Source of the DNA: Achromobacter dolens
Lineage (GTDB): Bacteria; Pseudomonadota; Gammaproteobacteria; Burkholderiales; Burkholderiaceae_B
Assembly: GCF_902859745.1 (NCBI RefSeq)
Contig: NZ_CADIJW010000015.1
Span: forward strand, 52,940 to 116,939
Direction: 5' to 3'
DNA: 64,000 bases
Below, piece by piece: positions 1 to 8,289 of the stretch. The translations under genes and the position numbers were made by a program. The notes under the pieces were generated by a model that was given only the letters and a program-made list of their open reading frames with translations, did not search any database and was not told where the DNA came from. Numbering within the stretch: the stretch's first letter is position 1; each line of letters opens with the position of its first letter.

Positions 1-119
1 AGGCCACCGCGCGCCTGAACCGCGAACTGGAAGCCTGGGTGCGCCGCTGCCCCAGCCAATACTACTGGGTGCACCGCCGCTTCAAGACCCGGCCGCCGGG
101 CGAACCCAAGATCTACTGA
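1..119 (+). CDS. Lipid A biosynthesis acyltransferase (LpxL/HtrB family), C-terminal fragment
   Basis: Only the last 38 codons are inside the window, in frame 3, ending with a TGA at 117-119. The translated end contains YYWVHRRFKTRPPGE, which is the typical C-terminus of the LpxL/HtrB family of inner-membrane lysophospholipid-like acyltransferases that add secondary acyl chains to lipid A. The catalytic HX4D region lies upstream and cannot be inspected. Placement just before dapF is usual in Burkholderiales. The family call is well supported; which acyltransferase paralogue it is cannot be decided from the tail. Confidence 0.75.
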   Translation, partial: ATARLNRELEAWVRRCPSQYYWVHRRFKTRPPGEPKIY

Positions 120-191
120 CGCGCATCCAGGATCTCCCCCCGGGGCCGCGCCAAGGCGGTTTCCCCGGCCAGAATGGGCGATAATCCCCCC

Positions 192-1085
192 ATGAACTGG
201 AACTTCACCAAAATGCATGGCGCGGGCAACGATTTCGTCGTCCTGGACGGGGTCCGCCAGGCCATCGAGATGACGCCCGAGCGCGCCCGCGCGCTGGGCG
301 ATCGCCACTTCGGCATCGGCGCCGACCAGATCCTGCTGGTCGAACGCGCCACCCGGCCCGACGCCGACTTCCGCTACCGCATCTTCAACTCCGACGGCAG
401 CGAAGTCGAACACTGCGGCAACGGCGCCCGCTGCTTCGTGCGCTTCGTGCACGAACAGGGCCTGTCCGACCGCAACCCGCTGCGCGCAGAGATCGCCACC
501 GGCATCCTGGTGCTGGACGAGGGTGACGACGAGCAGGTCACGGTCGACATGGGCAGCACCCGCTTCGACCCGGCCGCCTTGCCGTTCGACACCTCCGGGC
601 TCGCCTCCCGCACCGAAGGCCAGGATACCCTGTGGGAGCTGGAACTCGACGTGCCCGCCGGCCTGCCGCGCAGCGTGGCCCTGTCGGCCGTGGCCATCTC
701 CAACCCGCACGCCGTGCAGGTGGTGGACGACGTCGACACCGCGCCCGTCGCCCTCGTCGGTCCGCTGATCGAAAACCACCCGCGCTTCGCCCGCCGCGTC
801 AACGCCGGCTTCATGCAGATCGTCGATCGCCACAACATTCGCCTGCGCGTGCACGAACGCGGCGCCGGCGAGACGCTGGCCTGCGGCACCGGCGCCTGCG
901 CCGCCGTGGCGGCCGGCATCCGCCGCGGCCTGCTCGATTCCCCGGTGCGCGTGCAGACGCGCGGCGGCGTGCTGACCATCGCCTGGAATGGCGATCAGTT
1001 GCGCATGACCGGCCCGGCCGAATCCGTCTTCACGGGCCAGGTCGATATCGACAAGCTCGTCTTCTCCATGGCGCTGAACCGATAA
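192..1085 (+). CDS. dapF: Diaminopimelate epimerase
   Basis: This 297-residue cytoplasmic enzyme interconverts LL- and meso-diaminopimelate for lysine and peptidoglycan synthesis. Both catalytic cysteines are present in family motifs: C75 in EHCGNGARC and C231 in LACGTGACA. The N-terminus [11 protein letters not shown] is diagnostic. I start it at the ATG at 192; an in-frame ATG at 174 would only add six residues with no family support. It is followed 4 bp later by the DUF484 gene and then xerC, reproducing the conserved dapF-DUF484-xerC operon. Length is normal for the family. Confidence 0.97.
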   Translation: MNWNFTKMHGAGNDFVVLDGVRQAIEMTPERARALGDRHFGIGADQILLVERATRPDADFRYRIFNSDGSEVEHCGNGARCFVRFVHEQGLSDRNPLRAEIATGILVLDEGDDEQVTVDMGSTRFDPAALPFDTSGLASRTEGQDTLWELELDVPAGLPRSVALSAVAISNPHAVQVVDDVDTAPVALVGPLIENHPRFARRVNAGFMQIVDRHNIRLRVHERGAGETLACGTGACAAVAAGIRRGLLDSPVRVQTRGGVLTIAWNGDQLRMTGPAESVFTGQVDIDKLVFSMALNR

Positions 1086-1089
1086 CCCC

Positions 1090-1767
1090 ATGACCGATAC
1101 CGCTTTCACCGCCCAGGACATCGCTGCCTTCCTGCAGGAACACCCCGGCTTCTTCGACCAGCACGCCGACGTCTTCGCCACGCTGCAGGTGCCGCATCCG
1201 CACGGCTCGCGCGCCATCTCGCTGGGCGAGCGCCAGATCCTCACGCTGCGCGAACGCAATCGCGAACTCGAATGGCGCCTGAACGAGCTGGTGCGCAACG
1301 CCACCGCCAACGAAACCATCGGCGGCCACATCTCCAAGTGGTGCTGCCGCCTGCTGTCCGAACCGGATCCGCAATTGGTGCCTGGCGAGATCGCCCTCGG
1401 CCTGGCCGAACAATTCGACCTGAACCACGTGGCGTTGCGCCTGTGGAACCTGCCGGAACTGCCCGACACCGGCTACGGCGAACCCGTCAGCCAGGACGTG
1501 CGCACCTTCACCGACAGTCTGAAGACGCCTTATTGCGGCACCGACACGGCCTTCGAGGCGGTCGCCTGGCTGGACGCCAAGCCCAAGTCGCTGGCGCTGG
1601 TGCCGCTACGCCTGGAAGCCGACGGCGCCAGCGTCGGCCTGCTGGTGCTGGGTTCCGACGACCCCGAACGCTTCACTCCCGAGATGGGCACCGCGTTCCT
1701 CGAATCCATCGGCCAGTTGGCCTCGGCCGCGCTGCACCGGTTGAACCCGGCCGCGCCCAAGGCCTGA
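1090..1767 (+). CDS. DUF484 family protein
   Basis: A 225-residue protein beginning with the DUF484 signature region (IAAFLQEHPGFFDQHADVF) and a short helical stretch rich in Arg/Glu (about residues 45-65), followed by a GAF-like domain. The family is found almost always between dapF and xerC, as here, but its biochemical role is unknown. It starts 4 bp after dapF and ends 7 bp before xerC, so the three genes are probably cotranscribed. No catalytic residues or membrane segments are apparent. Confidence 0.9.
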   Translation: MTDTAFTAQDIAAFLQEHPGFFDQHADVFATLQVPHPHGSRAISLGERQILTLRERNRELEWRLNELVRNATANETIGGHISKWCCRLLSEPDPQLVPGEIALGLAEQFDLNHVALRLWNLPELPDTGYGEPVSQDVRTFTDSLKTPYCGTDTAFEAVAWLDAKPKSLALVPLRLEADGASVGLLVLGSDDPERFTPEMGTAFLESIGQLASAALHRLNPAAPKA

Positions 1768-1774
1768 GCCGACC

Positions 1775-2776
1775 ATGACGGCAGGGGCCCCGGAACTCGC
1801 CATGCCAACGCAAGCGCCGGACGCCCCCCTGCCCGATCCGATGGCCGCCTGGCTGCGCCATCTGGAAAGCAATCGCCGCTATTCGCCCCACACGCTGGAC
1901 GGCTACCGGCGCGAGCTGCGTTTCCTGATCGAACTGGCCGAACGCGCCAAGCTGCCGCTCGACAAGCTCGGCAATGGCCATATCCGCCAGTTCGTTGCCC
2001 GGCTGCATGCGCAGGGCCGCGGCCCGCGCAGCCTGGCGCGCACGCTGGCGGCCTGGCGCGGCTTCTATCAATGGTGGGCCCCAGCGATCGGCCTGGCCGG
2101 CAACCCGGTGGCTGGCGTGCGCGCGCCCAAGGCGCCGCGCGGCCTGCCCAAGGCCCTGTCGGTGGACCAGACCCAGGCCTTGCTCGACCGCGCTCCGGCC
2201 AAGGTGGCCACCGAGCCGGCCGACCTGCGCGACCAGGCCATGTTCGAGCTGCTGTATTCCAGCGGCCTGCGCCTGTCGGAGCTGGTCGGACTGGACCTGC
2301 GCTACACGCGCTCGGCCGACCATGAATCGCGCGGCTGGCTCAGCCTGGAAGAGGCCGAGGTGATCGTGCTGGGCAAGGGCGGCAAGCGCCGCTCGGTGCC
2401 GGTGGGCCAGGCCGCCCTGGCGGCGCTGCGGCGCTGGATCGACGTACGCGGGCAGTTGGCGCCGCCGGCCGCATCCGCCGACGATGCCGCCGCGCTGTTC
2501 CTTGGCGCCCGTGGCCGGCGTATTTCGCCGCGCGTGGTGCAACTGCAACTTGCCCGGATCGCGCAGGCCGCCGGCCTGCCGACCCACGTGCACCCGCACG
2601 TGCTGCGCCACAGCTTCGCCAGCCACGTGCTGCAATCGGCGCAGGACCTGCGCGCCGTGCAGGAAATGCTGGGCCACGCCAACATCTCGACCACCCAGAT
2701 CTATACCCGGCTGGACTTCCAACACCTGGCGCGAGCCTACGACCAGGCCCATCCGCGCGCGGGCCGCAAATCCTGA
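1775..2776 (+). CDS. xerC: Tyrosine recombinase XerC
   Basis: A 333-residue site-specific recombinase that works with XerD at dif to resolve chromosome dimers. The SAM-like N-terminal domain spans about residues 22-110 and the catalytic domain about 125-325. The tyrosine-recombinase residues are visible: R166 (SSGLRLSEL), K204 (GKGGKRR), H275 and R278 (HVLRHSFASH), H301 (LGHANISTT) and nucleophile Y310. The N-terminus is about 15-20 residues longer than E. coli XerC, so the ATG at 1802 is an equally plausible start. Being third in the dapF operon supports XerC rather than XerD. Confidence 0.93.
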   Translation: MTAGAPELAMPTQAPDAPLPDPMAAWLRHLESNRRYSPHTLDGYRRELRFLIELAERAKLPLDKLGNGHIRQFVARLHAQGRGPRSLARTLAAWRGFYQWWAPAIGLAGNPVAGVRAPKAPRGLPKALSVDQTQALLDRAPAKVATEPADLRDQAMFELLYSSGLRLSELVGLDLRYTRSADHESRGWLSLEEAEVIVLGKGGKRRSVPVGQAALAALRRWIDVRGQLAPPAASADDAAALFLGARGRRISPRVVQLQLARIAQAAGLPTHVHPHVLRHSFASHVLQSAQDLRAVQEMLGHANISTTQIYTRLDFQHLARAYDQAHPRAGRKS

Positions 2777-2789
2777 ACGCGGCGGCGCT

Positions 2790-3893
2790 TCAGCCGCCGC
2801 CGGCCAGCATGCCGCCCAACAGCAGCACGCCCAGCGCCAGCACCGCCAGCGCCGCCAAGGCTTCCACCCCGTAACGCAAGCGCGCCGCCGCGACGCCCGA
2901 CAGGCGCGCGCCCAGCGCATTGGCCGCGCCGCCGGCCGCGACCGCCAGGCAGGCCAGCGCCGCCACCGTCAGGCCCGTGCCCAGGCCCATCGCCAGGGCC
3001 GAGGCCACCCCGGCGAGAAAGAATCCCTGAGACAGCGCGAACACCAGCACGATCAGCGCGCCGCTGCAGGGCCGCAGGCCCACCGCGAAGATCGCCGACC
3101 AGGCGCGGCGCCAGTTCAACGGTCCCGTCACCTGCTCAGGCGGCGGCACATGGGCATGGCCGCAGCCGCAATCGTCGTGATGGTCATGCGGATGAACGTG
3201 CGCGTGGCCACGGACCCCGCCCCGAGAAATCGGCGCCGGCGCCTGGATCGCAATGGCGCGCAAGGCCGCGGCCCCCTTCAGGGCCGGCGCCGCCGCGGCG
3301 GGCGACGCGGCCACCGCGGCCACGCGGGCCGGACGCCGCCGCAACAACGGCCGGATCGCCTTGACCCAGACCAGCCACGCGCCCAGCAGGGTCACCAGGC
3401 CATACGAGGCCAGCTCCAGCCAGCGCGTGGCCTGGTTCATCGCCGCGGCCGTGGCGTTGAACGCCAACGCCAGCACCGCCACCATGGCGATCGCCACCAG
3501 CGCCTGCACCAGCGACGACACCAACGCCAGCAGCGCGCCGTTGCGCGCGGTCTGGCGGTTGGCCAGCACATAGGAGGAAATCACCGCCTTGCCATGGCCC
3601 GGGCCGAGCGCATGGAACACGCCGTAGGCGAACGACAGCCCGATCAGCAGCCAGGCGCCGCCATCGGCCTGCCAGGCGCGCACGGCCGCCGTCAACTGCC
3701 GGTAGAAATGGGTCTGCCACACCGAGACCTGGCCGAAGAAACCCGCCAGCCAGCCCGGACCGGCAAGGCCGGCGCCGCTCTCCGGCACGCCGAAAGGATG
3801 CGCGCCCTGCGCGTCGGCCAGGCCGGCCCATGCCATCGCGGCCAGCGCCACCAGCCACGCCAGCGCGGCCGCGGGACGCCGCCCTACGAGCAT
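2790..3893 (-). CDS. NicO/RcnA-type metal permease (nickel/cobalt transporter family)
   Basis: A 367-residue polytopic membrane protein with an N-terminal signal-like segment (about residues 8-26). FAYGVFHALGPGHGKAVISSYVL carries the HALGPGHGK metal-binding motif of the NicO family. A cytoplasmic His-rich loop (HAHVHPHDHHDDCGCGHAHV) lies in the middle, and GLRPCSGALIVLVFALSQG near the end is also a family motif. The start overlaps the DUF1007 gene by 10 bp, and the gene ends a minus-strand operon headed by znuCBA. That context suggests it moves zinc, although the family is better known for Ni/Co; the substrate is inference. Confidence 0.85.
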   Translation of the reverse strand: MLVGRRPAAALAWLVALAAMAWAGLADAQGAHPFGVPESGAGLAGPGWLAGFFGQVSVWQTHFYRQLTAAVRAWQADGGAWLLIGLSFAYGVFHALGPGHGKAVISSYVLANRQTARNGALLALVSSLVQALVAIAMVAVLALAFNATAAAMNQATRWLELASYGLVTLLGAWLVWVKAIRPLLRRRPARVAAVAASPAAAAPALKGAAALRAIAIQAPAPISRGGVRGHAHVHPHDHHDDCGCGHAHVPPPEQVTGPLNWRRAWSAIFAVGLRPCSGALIVLVFALSQGFFLAGVASALAMGLGTGLTVAALACLAVAAGGAANALGARLSGVAAARLRYGVEALAALAVLALGVLLLGGMLAGGG

Positions 3894-4567
3894 TGCACCT
3901 CGATGCGATGCGTCAGGCCCTTGGTGATGGCGAAAAGCTCTTCCGGCAGCGCGTCCGGATCGGCCGGGATCGCGGCCAGTTGCTGCATGGTGTTCCAATC
4001 CAGTTCCTTGGGCTTGCGGTAAGCCTGCTTGCACGCCGCCGCGCCGGGTCCGTCCAGTGCGACCGCCCCCTTGTCGTCGAAGGCGTAGGCCACGAAGTAG
4101 GTCGGGTCGTAGATGTCCACCTGCGCGCCCGCGGCGTCCAGCGCGGCGGGCTCGGCCAGCGGCAGCGTAAACGCCAGTGACAGCCGGCCGGTCTTGGCGT
4201 TCCAGGTCACGCGCGCGTCGCGCGGCGCGGCGAACACCGCGCTCTTGCCCGCCACGGTGACCCGCGTGAAGTAATGCGACACCGGTTCGCCCAGCGCCTT
4301 CATCCAATCCTGCGCCATGCCTTTCAGGGTGTCCTCGGGCAAGGCCCCGCCCTTGCCCTTCTTGAGACCTTGCGTGGCATAGGCGCCAAACATCTCGTCG
4401 AACAGCCAGACCTGCCGCACCGCCGTCACGCGATGCTGCTCGTCCAGGTCGATGACGGCGCGGGCGTCGATCCACATATGCGGGTGCGCGGCGGCGGCGT
4501 TGGCCGCCAGCGCTCCCGCCACTGCGATCAGGGCTGCAAGGCCGCGGCGAGTTGACGAACGTTCCAT
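3884..4567 (-). CDS. DUF1007 family periplasmic protein, partner of the NicO permease
   Basis: A 227-residue protein with a signal peptide (about residues 1-27, ending AAAA) followed at once by HPHMWIDAR, the conserved DUF1007 start with two candidate metal-binding histidines. The family (COG3683) is commonly encoded beside NicO permeases and is proposed to be the periplasmic component of a metal transport pair. The gene overlaps the end of znuA by 40 bp and the start of the permease gene by 10 bp, implying tight translational coupling within the znu operon. The specific metal is not proven. Confidence 0.85.
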   Translation of the reverse strand: MERSSTRRGLAALIAVAGALAANAAAAHPHMWIDARAVIDLDEQHRVTAVRQVWLFDEMFGAYATQGLKKGKGGALPEDTLKGMAQDWMKALGEPVSHYFTRVTVAGKSAVFAAPRDARVTWNAKTGRLSLAFTLPLAEPAALDAAGAQVDIYDPTYFVAYAFDDKGAVALDGPGAAACKQAYRKPKELDWNTMQQLAAIPADPDALPEELFAITKGLTHRIEVQCS

Positions 4568-5514
4568 TCAAACATTTCCAGGTAGGTGGCGCCAGGCTGC
4601 CCGGGCTTGGACAGGGCGTCGGAATACAGCGTACCACCCACCTTCGCGCCCGTTTCGCGCGCGATCTGCTGCACCAGCCGCGGGCTGGTAATGTTCTCGA
4701 TGAACACCGCCGGGACCTTCTCGCGCTTGACCTGCTCGATGATGCGGGCCACGTCGCCCGCGGAGGGCTCGGCCTCGGTCGAGACGCCCATCGCCGCGAT
4801 GAAGCTCACGCCATAGGCATCGCCGAAATAACCGAAGGCGTCATGCGAAGTGACCACCTTGCGGCGCTCCTGCGGAATCGCCGCGAAGGTCTTGCGCACG
4901 GCCGCGTCCGCCGCCTGCACGCGGGCGATATAGGCGTCGGCGCGCTTGCGATAGGCGTCGGCACGGGCCGGGTCGGCGGCCGCCAGGCCGTCGGCCACGT
5001 TGCGCGCGTAGATGACGCCGTTGGCCAGGTTCTGCCAGGCATGCGGATCGGCGTCGTGGTGGTGATGGCCGCCCCCGTCGTGGGCATGGCCATGATCGTG
5101 GTCCTTGTCGCCATGCTGGTCACCGTGCCCGTCGCCATGGCCGGCGAACTTGCGCGGCGTCACGCCCTTTGACGCGACCACGGTCGGCCCGGCGAAGCCG
5201 GAGGCCTTGACCAGGCGCGGCAGCCAGGCCTCGAAGTCCAGGCCGTTGACGAACAGCACCTTGGCGGCCGCCAGCTTCTTGGCGTCGGCGGGCGTGGGTT
5301 CGTATTCGTGGGCATCGCCGTCCGGGCCCACCAGCGTGCTCACCTGAACGTCGGCGCCGCCGACTTCCTGCACGATGTCGCCCAGGATCGAAAAGCTGGC
5401 CACGACCGGCAACGGCTCGGCCGCCTGCGCCGAGCCGAAAGCGGCGGACAGCCACAGGCCGGCCGCGGCCAGCATGACACGGCGGCGCGCCAGCGCCGGG
5501 AAGAGGGAAGGCAT
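4528..5514 (-). CDS. znuA: Zinc ABC transporter, periplasmic zinc-binding protein
   Basis: A 328-residue cluster A-I (ZnuA-type) solute-binding protein. A signal peptide spans about residues 1-31 (ends SAQAAE). H69 in GDAHEYEP is a metal ligand, followed by the His/Asp-rich mobile loop of zinc binders (about 126-158, containing HDHGHAHDGGGHHHH), then DPHAW and TSHDAFGYF with further ligands. The long His loop favours Zn over Mn. The ATG at 5514 has a good Shine-Dalgarno (AAGGAGA). It lies 19 bp downstream of znuB, and its end overlaps the DUF1007 gene. Confidence 0.95.
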   Translation of the reverse strand: MPSLFPALARRRVMLAAAGLWLSAAFGSAQAAEPLPVVASFSILGDIVQEVGGADVQVSTLVGPDGDAHEYEPTPADAKKLAAAKVLFVNGLDFEAWLPRLVKASGFAGPTVVASKGVTPRKFAGHGDGHGDQHGDKDHDHGHAHDGGGHHHHDADPHAWQNLANGVIYARNVADGLAAADPARADAYRKRADAYIARVQAADAAVRKTFAAIPQERRKVVTSHDAFGYFGDAYGVSFIAAMGVSTEAEPSAGDVARIIEQVKREKVPAVFIENITSPRLVQQIARETGAKVGGTLYSDALSKPGQPGATYLEMFEWNVRQLAAALQP

Positions 5515-5533
5515 GGTGAATCTCCTTGAGGGT

Positions 5534-6400
5534 TCAGGCCCGGCGCGAAACGCGCGGCGCCCGCAGCAGCCCGCCATGCGGACCGCAGACGATGGAAAAC
5601 AGGTAACAGACGCCGGCGGCCAGGATGATGGCGGGCGAGGCCGGCACATTGAAGTGGTAGGACACCAGCAGGCCGGCGACCGAGGCGGCCACGCCGATGC
5701 CGGCGGCCAGCGGCAATTGGCCGGCGGCGGACCGCAACCAGAAGCGGGCCGCGGCGGCCGGCAGCATCATGATGCCGACCACCATCAAGGTGCCCAGCAC
5801 CTGGAAGCCGGCCACCAGGTTCACCACCACCAGCACCAGGAAGATCATGTGGACCCAGCCGCCGCGGCCGCCGCTGGCGCGCAGGAAAGCCGGATCCAGG
5901 CACTCCGCCACCAGCAGGCGGTAGAGCGCGGCCAGCGCCAGCAGCGAAACGCTGGCCGTGATGGAGACCAGCAGCAACGACGCGTCGTCCAGCCCGAGCA
6001 CCGTGCCGAACAGCACGTGCAGCAGGTCCATGTTCGAGCCGCGCAGCGATACCAGCAACACCCCCAGCCCCAGCGAGATCAGGTAGAAGGCGGCGAAGCT
6101 GGCGTCCTCGCGCAGCGGCGTCAGGCGCGCCACCAGTCCGGCCAGCAGGGCCACCACCAGGCCGGTGGCGATGCCGCCCAGCATCATGGCCCACAGCGAC
6201 AGGCCCGACAGCAGAAAGCCGGCCGCCACGCCCGGCAGGATGGCGTGCGACATGGCATCGCCCATCAGGCTCATACGCCGCAGCACCAGGAACACGCCCA
6301 GCGGCGCCGCGCCGAGCGACAGCGAGCACGCGCCGGCCAGCGCGCGCCGCATGAAGCCGTAATCGATGAAGGGCGACACGACCCACTGCAACGCGCTCAT
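5534..6400 (-). CDS. znuB: Zinc ABC transporter, membrane permease
   Basis: A 288-residue ABC-3 family permease with about eight hydrophobic segments, and the motif MSLMGDAMSHAILPGV typical of ZnuB/MntB permeases. The start at 6400 overlaps the znuC stop in an ATGA arrangement (6397-6400), so the longer upstream reading frame in the same register is not used. It forms the membrane channel for ZnuA-delivered zinc, energised by ZnuC. Confidence 0.95.
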   Translation of the reverse strand: MSALQWVVSPFIDYGFMRRALAGACSLSLGAAPLGVFLVLRRMSLMGDAMSHAILPGVAAGFLLSGLSLWAMMLGGIATGLVVALLAGLVARLTPLREDASFAAFYLISLGLGVLLVSLRGSNMDLLHVLFGTVLGLDDASLLLVSITASVSLLALAALYRLLVAECLDPAFLRASGGRGGWVHMIFLVLVVVNLVAGFQVLGTLMVVGIMMLPAAAARFWLRSAAGQLPLAAGIGVAASVAGLLVSYHFNVPASPAIILAAGVCYLFSIVCGPHGGLLRAPRVSRRA

Positions 6401-7119
6401 GCGTAGGCCCTCGCGTGCCATTGACGCGCCGTCTTCAGGTGGGCGTCGGTCAGGACCGACTGCGTGTCGCCCCAGGCCACCACGGATCCCGACAGCAGCA
6501 GGCACTGCGGGAAGTGCTCGCGCACCATGTCCATGTCGTGCAGCACCGCGATCACCGAGCGGCCCTGGCCGTGCAGGCCGCACAGCAACGCCATCAGGTC
6601 GTCCGCGGTATGGCTGTCGACGGCGGTGAACGGTTCGTCCAGCAGCAGCACCGGCGCGTCCTGCACCAGCATGCGGGCGAACAGGGTACGCTGCATCTGG
6701 CCGCCCGACAGCGTATCCACGCCGCGGCCGGCCATGTCCGCCAGGCCCACGGTTTCCAGCGCCTGCATGCAACGGTCGAGTTCGTCACCACCGTAGCGCC
6801 GCCACCCGCCAACCCGGCGCCAGGCGCCCAGGGCCACCAGGTCGAGCACCGTCACGGGAAAGGCGCGGTCCAGTTCGGCGGCCTGCGGCAGCCAGGCCAG
6901 CTCGGCGCGGCCGGCGCCGCCGATGCTGACGCGGCCCGACATCGGCCGCAGTACGCCCATGATGCCCTTGACCAGGGTCGATTTGCCCGCGCCATTGGGC
7001 CCGATCACGGCGGTCATGGCGCCCGGCTCGAAGCGGCCCGAGACGCCGCGCAGCGCCGCGTGCCCGTGCCACCCGAAGGAGGCGTTGTGCAGCTCGATGG
7101 CGACCGGGGCGGCGCTCAC
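6397..7119 (-). CDS. znuC: Zinc ABC transporter, ATP-binding protein
   Basis: A 240-residue ABC ATPase with Walker A GPNGAGKST, signature LSGGQMQR, Walker B VLLLDEP and the H-loop (AVLHDMDM). I place the start at the GTG at 7119, because it overlaps the TGA of the small upstream gene in a GTGA junction and removes 13 residues without conservation. A second GTG at 7158 is the alternative. Its stop overlaps the znuB start. Together with ZnuA and ZnuB it makes a high-affinity zinc importer. Confidence 0.93.
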   Translation of the reverse strand: MSAAPVAIELHNASFGWHGHAALRGVSGRFEPGAMTAVIGPNGAGKSTLVKGIMGVLRPMSGRVSIGGAGRAELAWLPQAAELDRAFPVTVLDLVALGAWRRVGGWRRYGGDELDRCMQALETVGLADMAGRGVDTLSGGQMQRTLFARMLVQDAPVLLLDEPFTAVDSHTADDLMALLCGLHGQGRSVIAVLHDMDMVREHFPQCLLLSGSVVAWGDTQSVLTDAHLKTARQWHARAYA

Positions 7120-7286
7120 CGCGGCCACCAGTCCAGCGCCCAGCCGGTCAGCGCCCACAGCGCGGCGACCGCCACCAGGGCGAAGGCCATCCGGCGCCAG
7201 GCGGATACGAGGAAGGCGGAACGGAACGACGCGCGGAGCCGCGGCGCGGCGCCGGGCCGCGGAGGCAGGAGCGAAAAATGGGACAT
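7116..7286 (-). CDS. Small single-span membrane protein, first gene of the znu operon
   Basis: A 56-residue reading frame read directly from the complement. It has a basic N-terminal half with seven arginines, one hydrophobic segment at about residues 33-50 (AFALVAVAALWALTGWAL) and a short DWWPR tail. Its TGA overlaps the proposed GTG of znuC (GTGA), which is strong evidence that it is translated and coupled. No Shine-Dalgarno is obvious upstream of the ATG, so a shorter form from Met33 (ATG at 7190) is possible. I do not recognise the family. A role in zinc import is inferred only from position. Confidence 0.5.
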   Translation of the reverse strand: MSHFSLLPPRPGAAPRLRASFRSAFLVSAWRRMAFALVAVAALWALTGWALDWWPR

Positions 7287-7310
7287 GACGGCGGCAAACG
7301 GTAAAACAGC

Positions 7311-7334
7311 ATTATGTTATATCATATCTAAATC
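7311..7334. promoter_or_regulatory. Candidate Zur box between znu operon and zur
   Basis: The only clearly AT-rich patch of this intergenic region reads ATTATGTTATATCATATCTAAAT. It resembles the proteobacterial Zur consensus (TGTTATANTATAACA) in the left half (TGTTATA) and more loosely in the right half (CATATC, TAA). It lies 25 bp upstream of the small operon-leading gene on one strand and about 90 bp upstream of zur on the other, where an operator controlling both would be expected. The match is by eye. Confidence 0.55.
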
Positions 7335-7422
7335 GGCTTGAATCGACGGCTTTTGCCCGCACCTGGATGTTTTCTGCTACCTTCCAGGCATCTCGCGCGC
7401 GTCGCGCGCGTTCCCTATTCAG

Positions 7423-7938
7423 ATGAAGCCCGCCATGCCCGCTCCGCCCCGTTCCCCCCGCAGTGACACCGTAGGCGCCCAACTCAGCGTCGCCGAGGCG
7501 CTGTGCGAACAACGCGGCAGCCGCCTGACCCCCATCCGCCGCAAGGTGCTGGAACTGCTGCTGCGCCATGGCCGCAGCCTCAAGGCCTACGAGCTGCTCG
7601 AGGCGATGCGCGAAGTGCATCCGGGCGCCGCGCCTCCCACGGTGTACCGTGCGCTGGACTTCCTGATGGACGAAGGCCTGATCCACCGCCTGGACGCGGT
7701 CAACGCCTGGAGCGCCTGCCACGACGTCGGCGGCGCGCCCCATGACCTGCTGGTGGTCTGTACTGGCTGCGGCGCGGTGGCCGAAGTGTCCGACCCCGCC
7801 ATGAGCCGCCAACTGGCCGAGCGCGTCGCCCAGACGGGCTACGTGCTGGCCACCCACGAGACCGAGATCCGGGCCCTCTGCCCGCAGTGCCAGAAGCAGC
7901 AACCGGCCGACGCCGGGCATCACCACCATCATCATTGA
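7423..7938 (+). CDS. zur: Fur-family zinc-responsive repressor
   Basis: A 171-residue Fur-family regulator. The winged-helix part (about 20-100) includes RLTPIRRKVLELLL and APPTVYRALDFLMDEGLIHRL. The structural zinc site is formed by two CXXC pairs (VCTGCGA and LCPQCQK). Divergence from znuCBA and the Zur-box-like element support Zur over Fur. The protein ends GHHHHHH, a natural run of six histidines directly before the stop, not a usual Zur feature. The start could be the ATG at 7423 or the in-frame ATG at 7435. Confidence 0.9.
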   Translation: MKPAMPAPPRSPRSDTVGAQLSVAEALCEQRGSRLTPIRRKVLELLLRHGRSLKAYELLEAMREVHPGAAPPTVYRALDFLMDEGLIHRLDAVNAWSACHDVGGAPHDLLVVCTGCGAVAEVSDPAMSRQLAERVAQTGYVLATHETEIRALCPQCQKQQPADAGHHHHHH

Positions 7939-8289
7939 GACGCGCGGCTCGGCCCGTCGGATCGGGCCCTGCCCGGCCGCCCTCCACCCGCCCTCATCCG
8001 GACCCTTGAAATCCGGAAAATCGCCCCAAAATAGCGATATCGCCCGATACTTGACGGCGTACAGCCGCGATCTGGGCGGCTACGGCCCCCGGGTTGGCCC
8101 GGGGTTTGCCCCCTGCCCCCGACTGTGCTGTAATCCTGCGTCCGGCCGCAATCGGCGGCCCTCGCAGCCTGTGGCAGTAACATCGGTCGAGCGATGTCAG
8201 GCAGGCAATCGGCACCCGCTGCCGTCCGCCAGCATCCCGCGCTTGACCGCCGTGTCTAACCGCCTTTACTTCACGCAAGCAGCTTCGCC
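7939..8289. other. Gene-free stretch between zur and the COG0523 gene
   Basis: No credible coding region was found here. Two palindromes stand out: GCGATATCGC at 8034-8043 (perfect) and ACATCGGTCGAGCGATGT at 8180-8197, which is symmetric except for one central pair. The second lies about 95 bp before the start codon of the metallo-GTPase gene and could be an operator. No clear sigma-70 promoter, terminator or riboswitch was recognised. Confidence 0.4.

Noticed and set aside
2790-4637. A 615-codon frame containing the NicO permease
   Set aside because: The first part reads through the DUF1007 gene in another frame; the permease begins at the ATG at 3893.
7120-7158. An N-terminally extended znuC from the GTG at 7158
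   Set aside because: The GTG at 7119 forms a GTGA junction with the small upstream gene and matches family length better.
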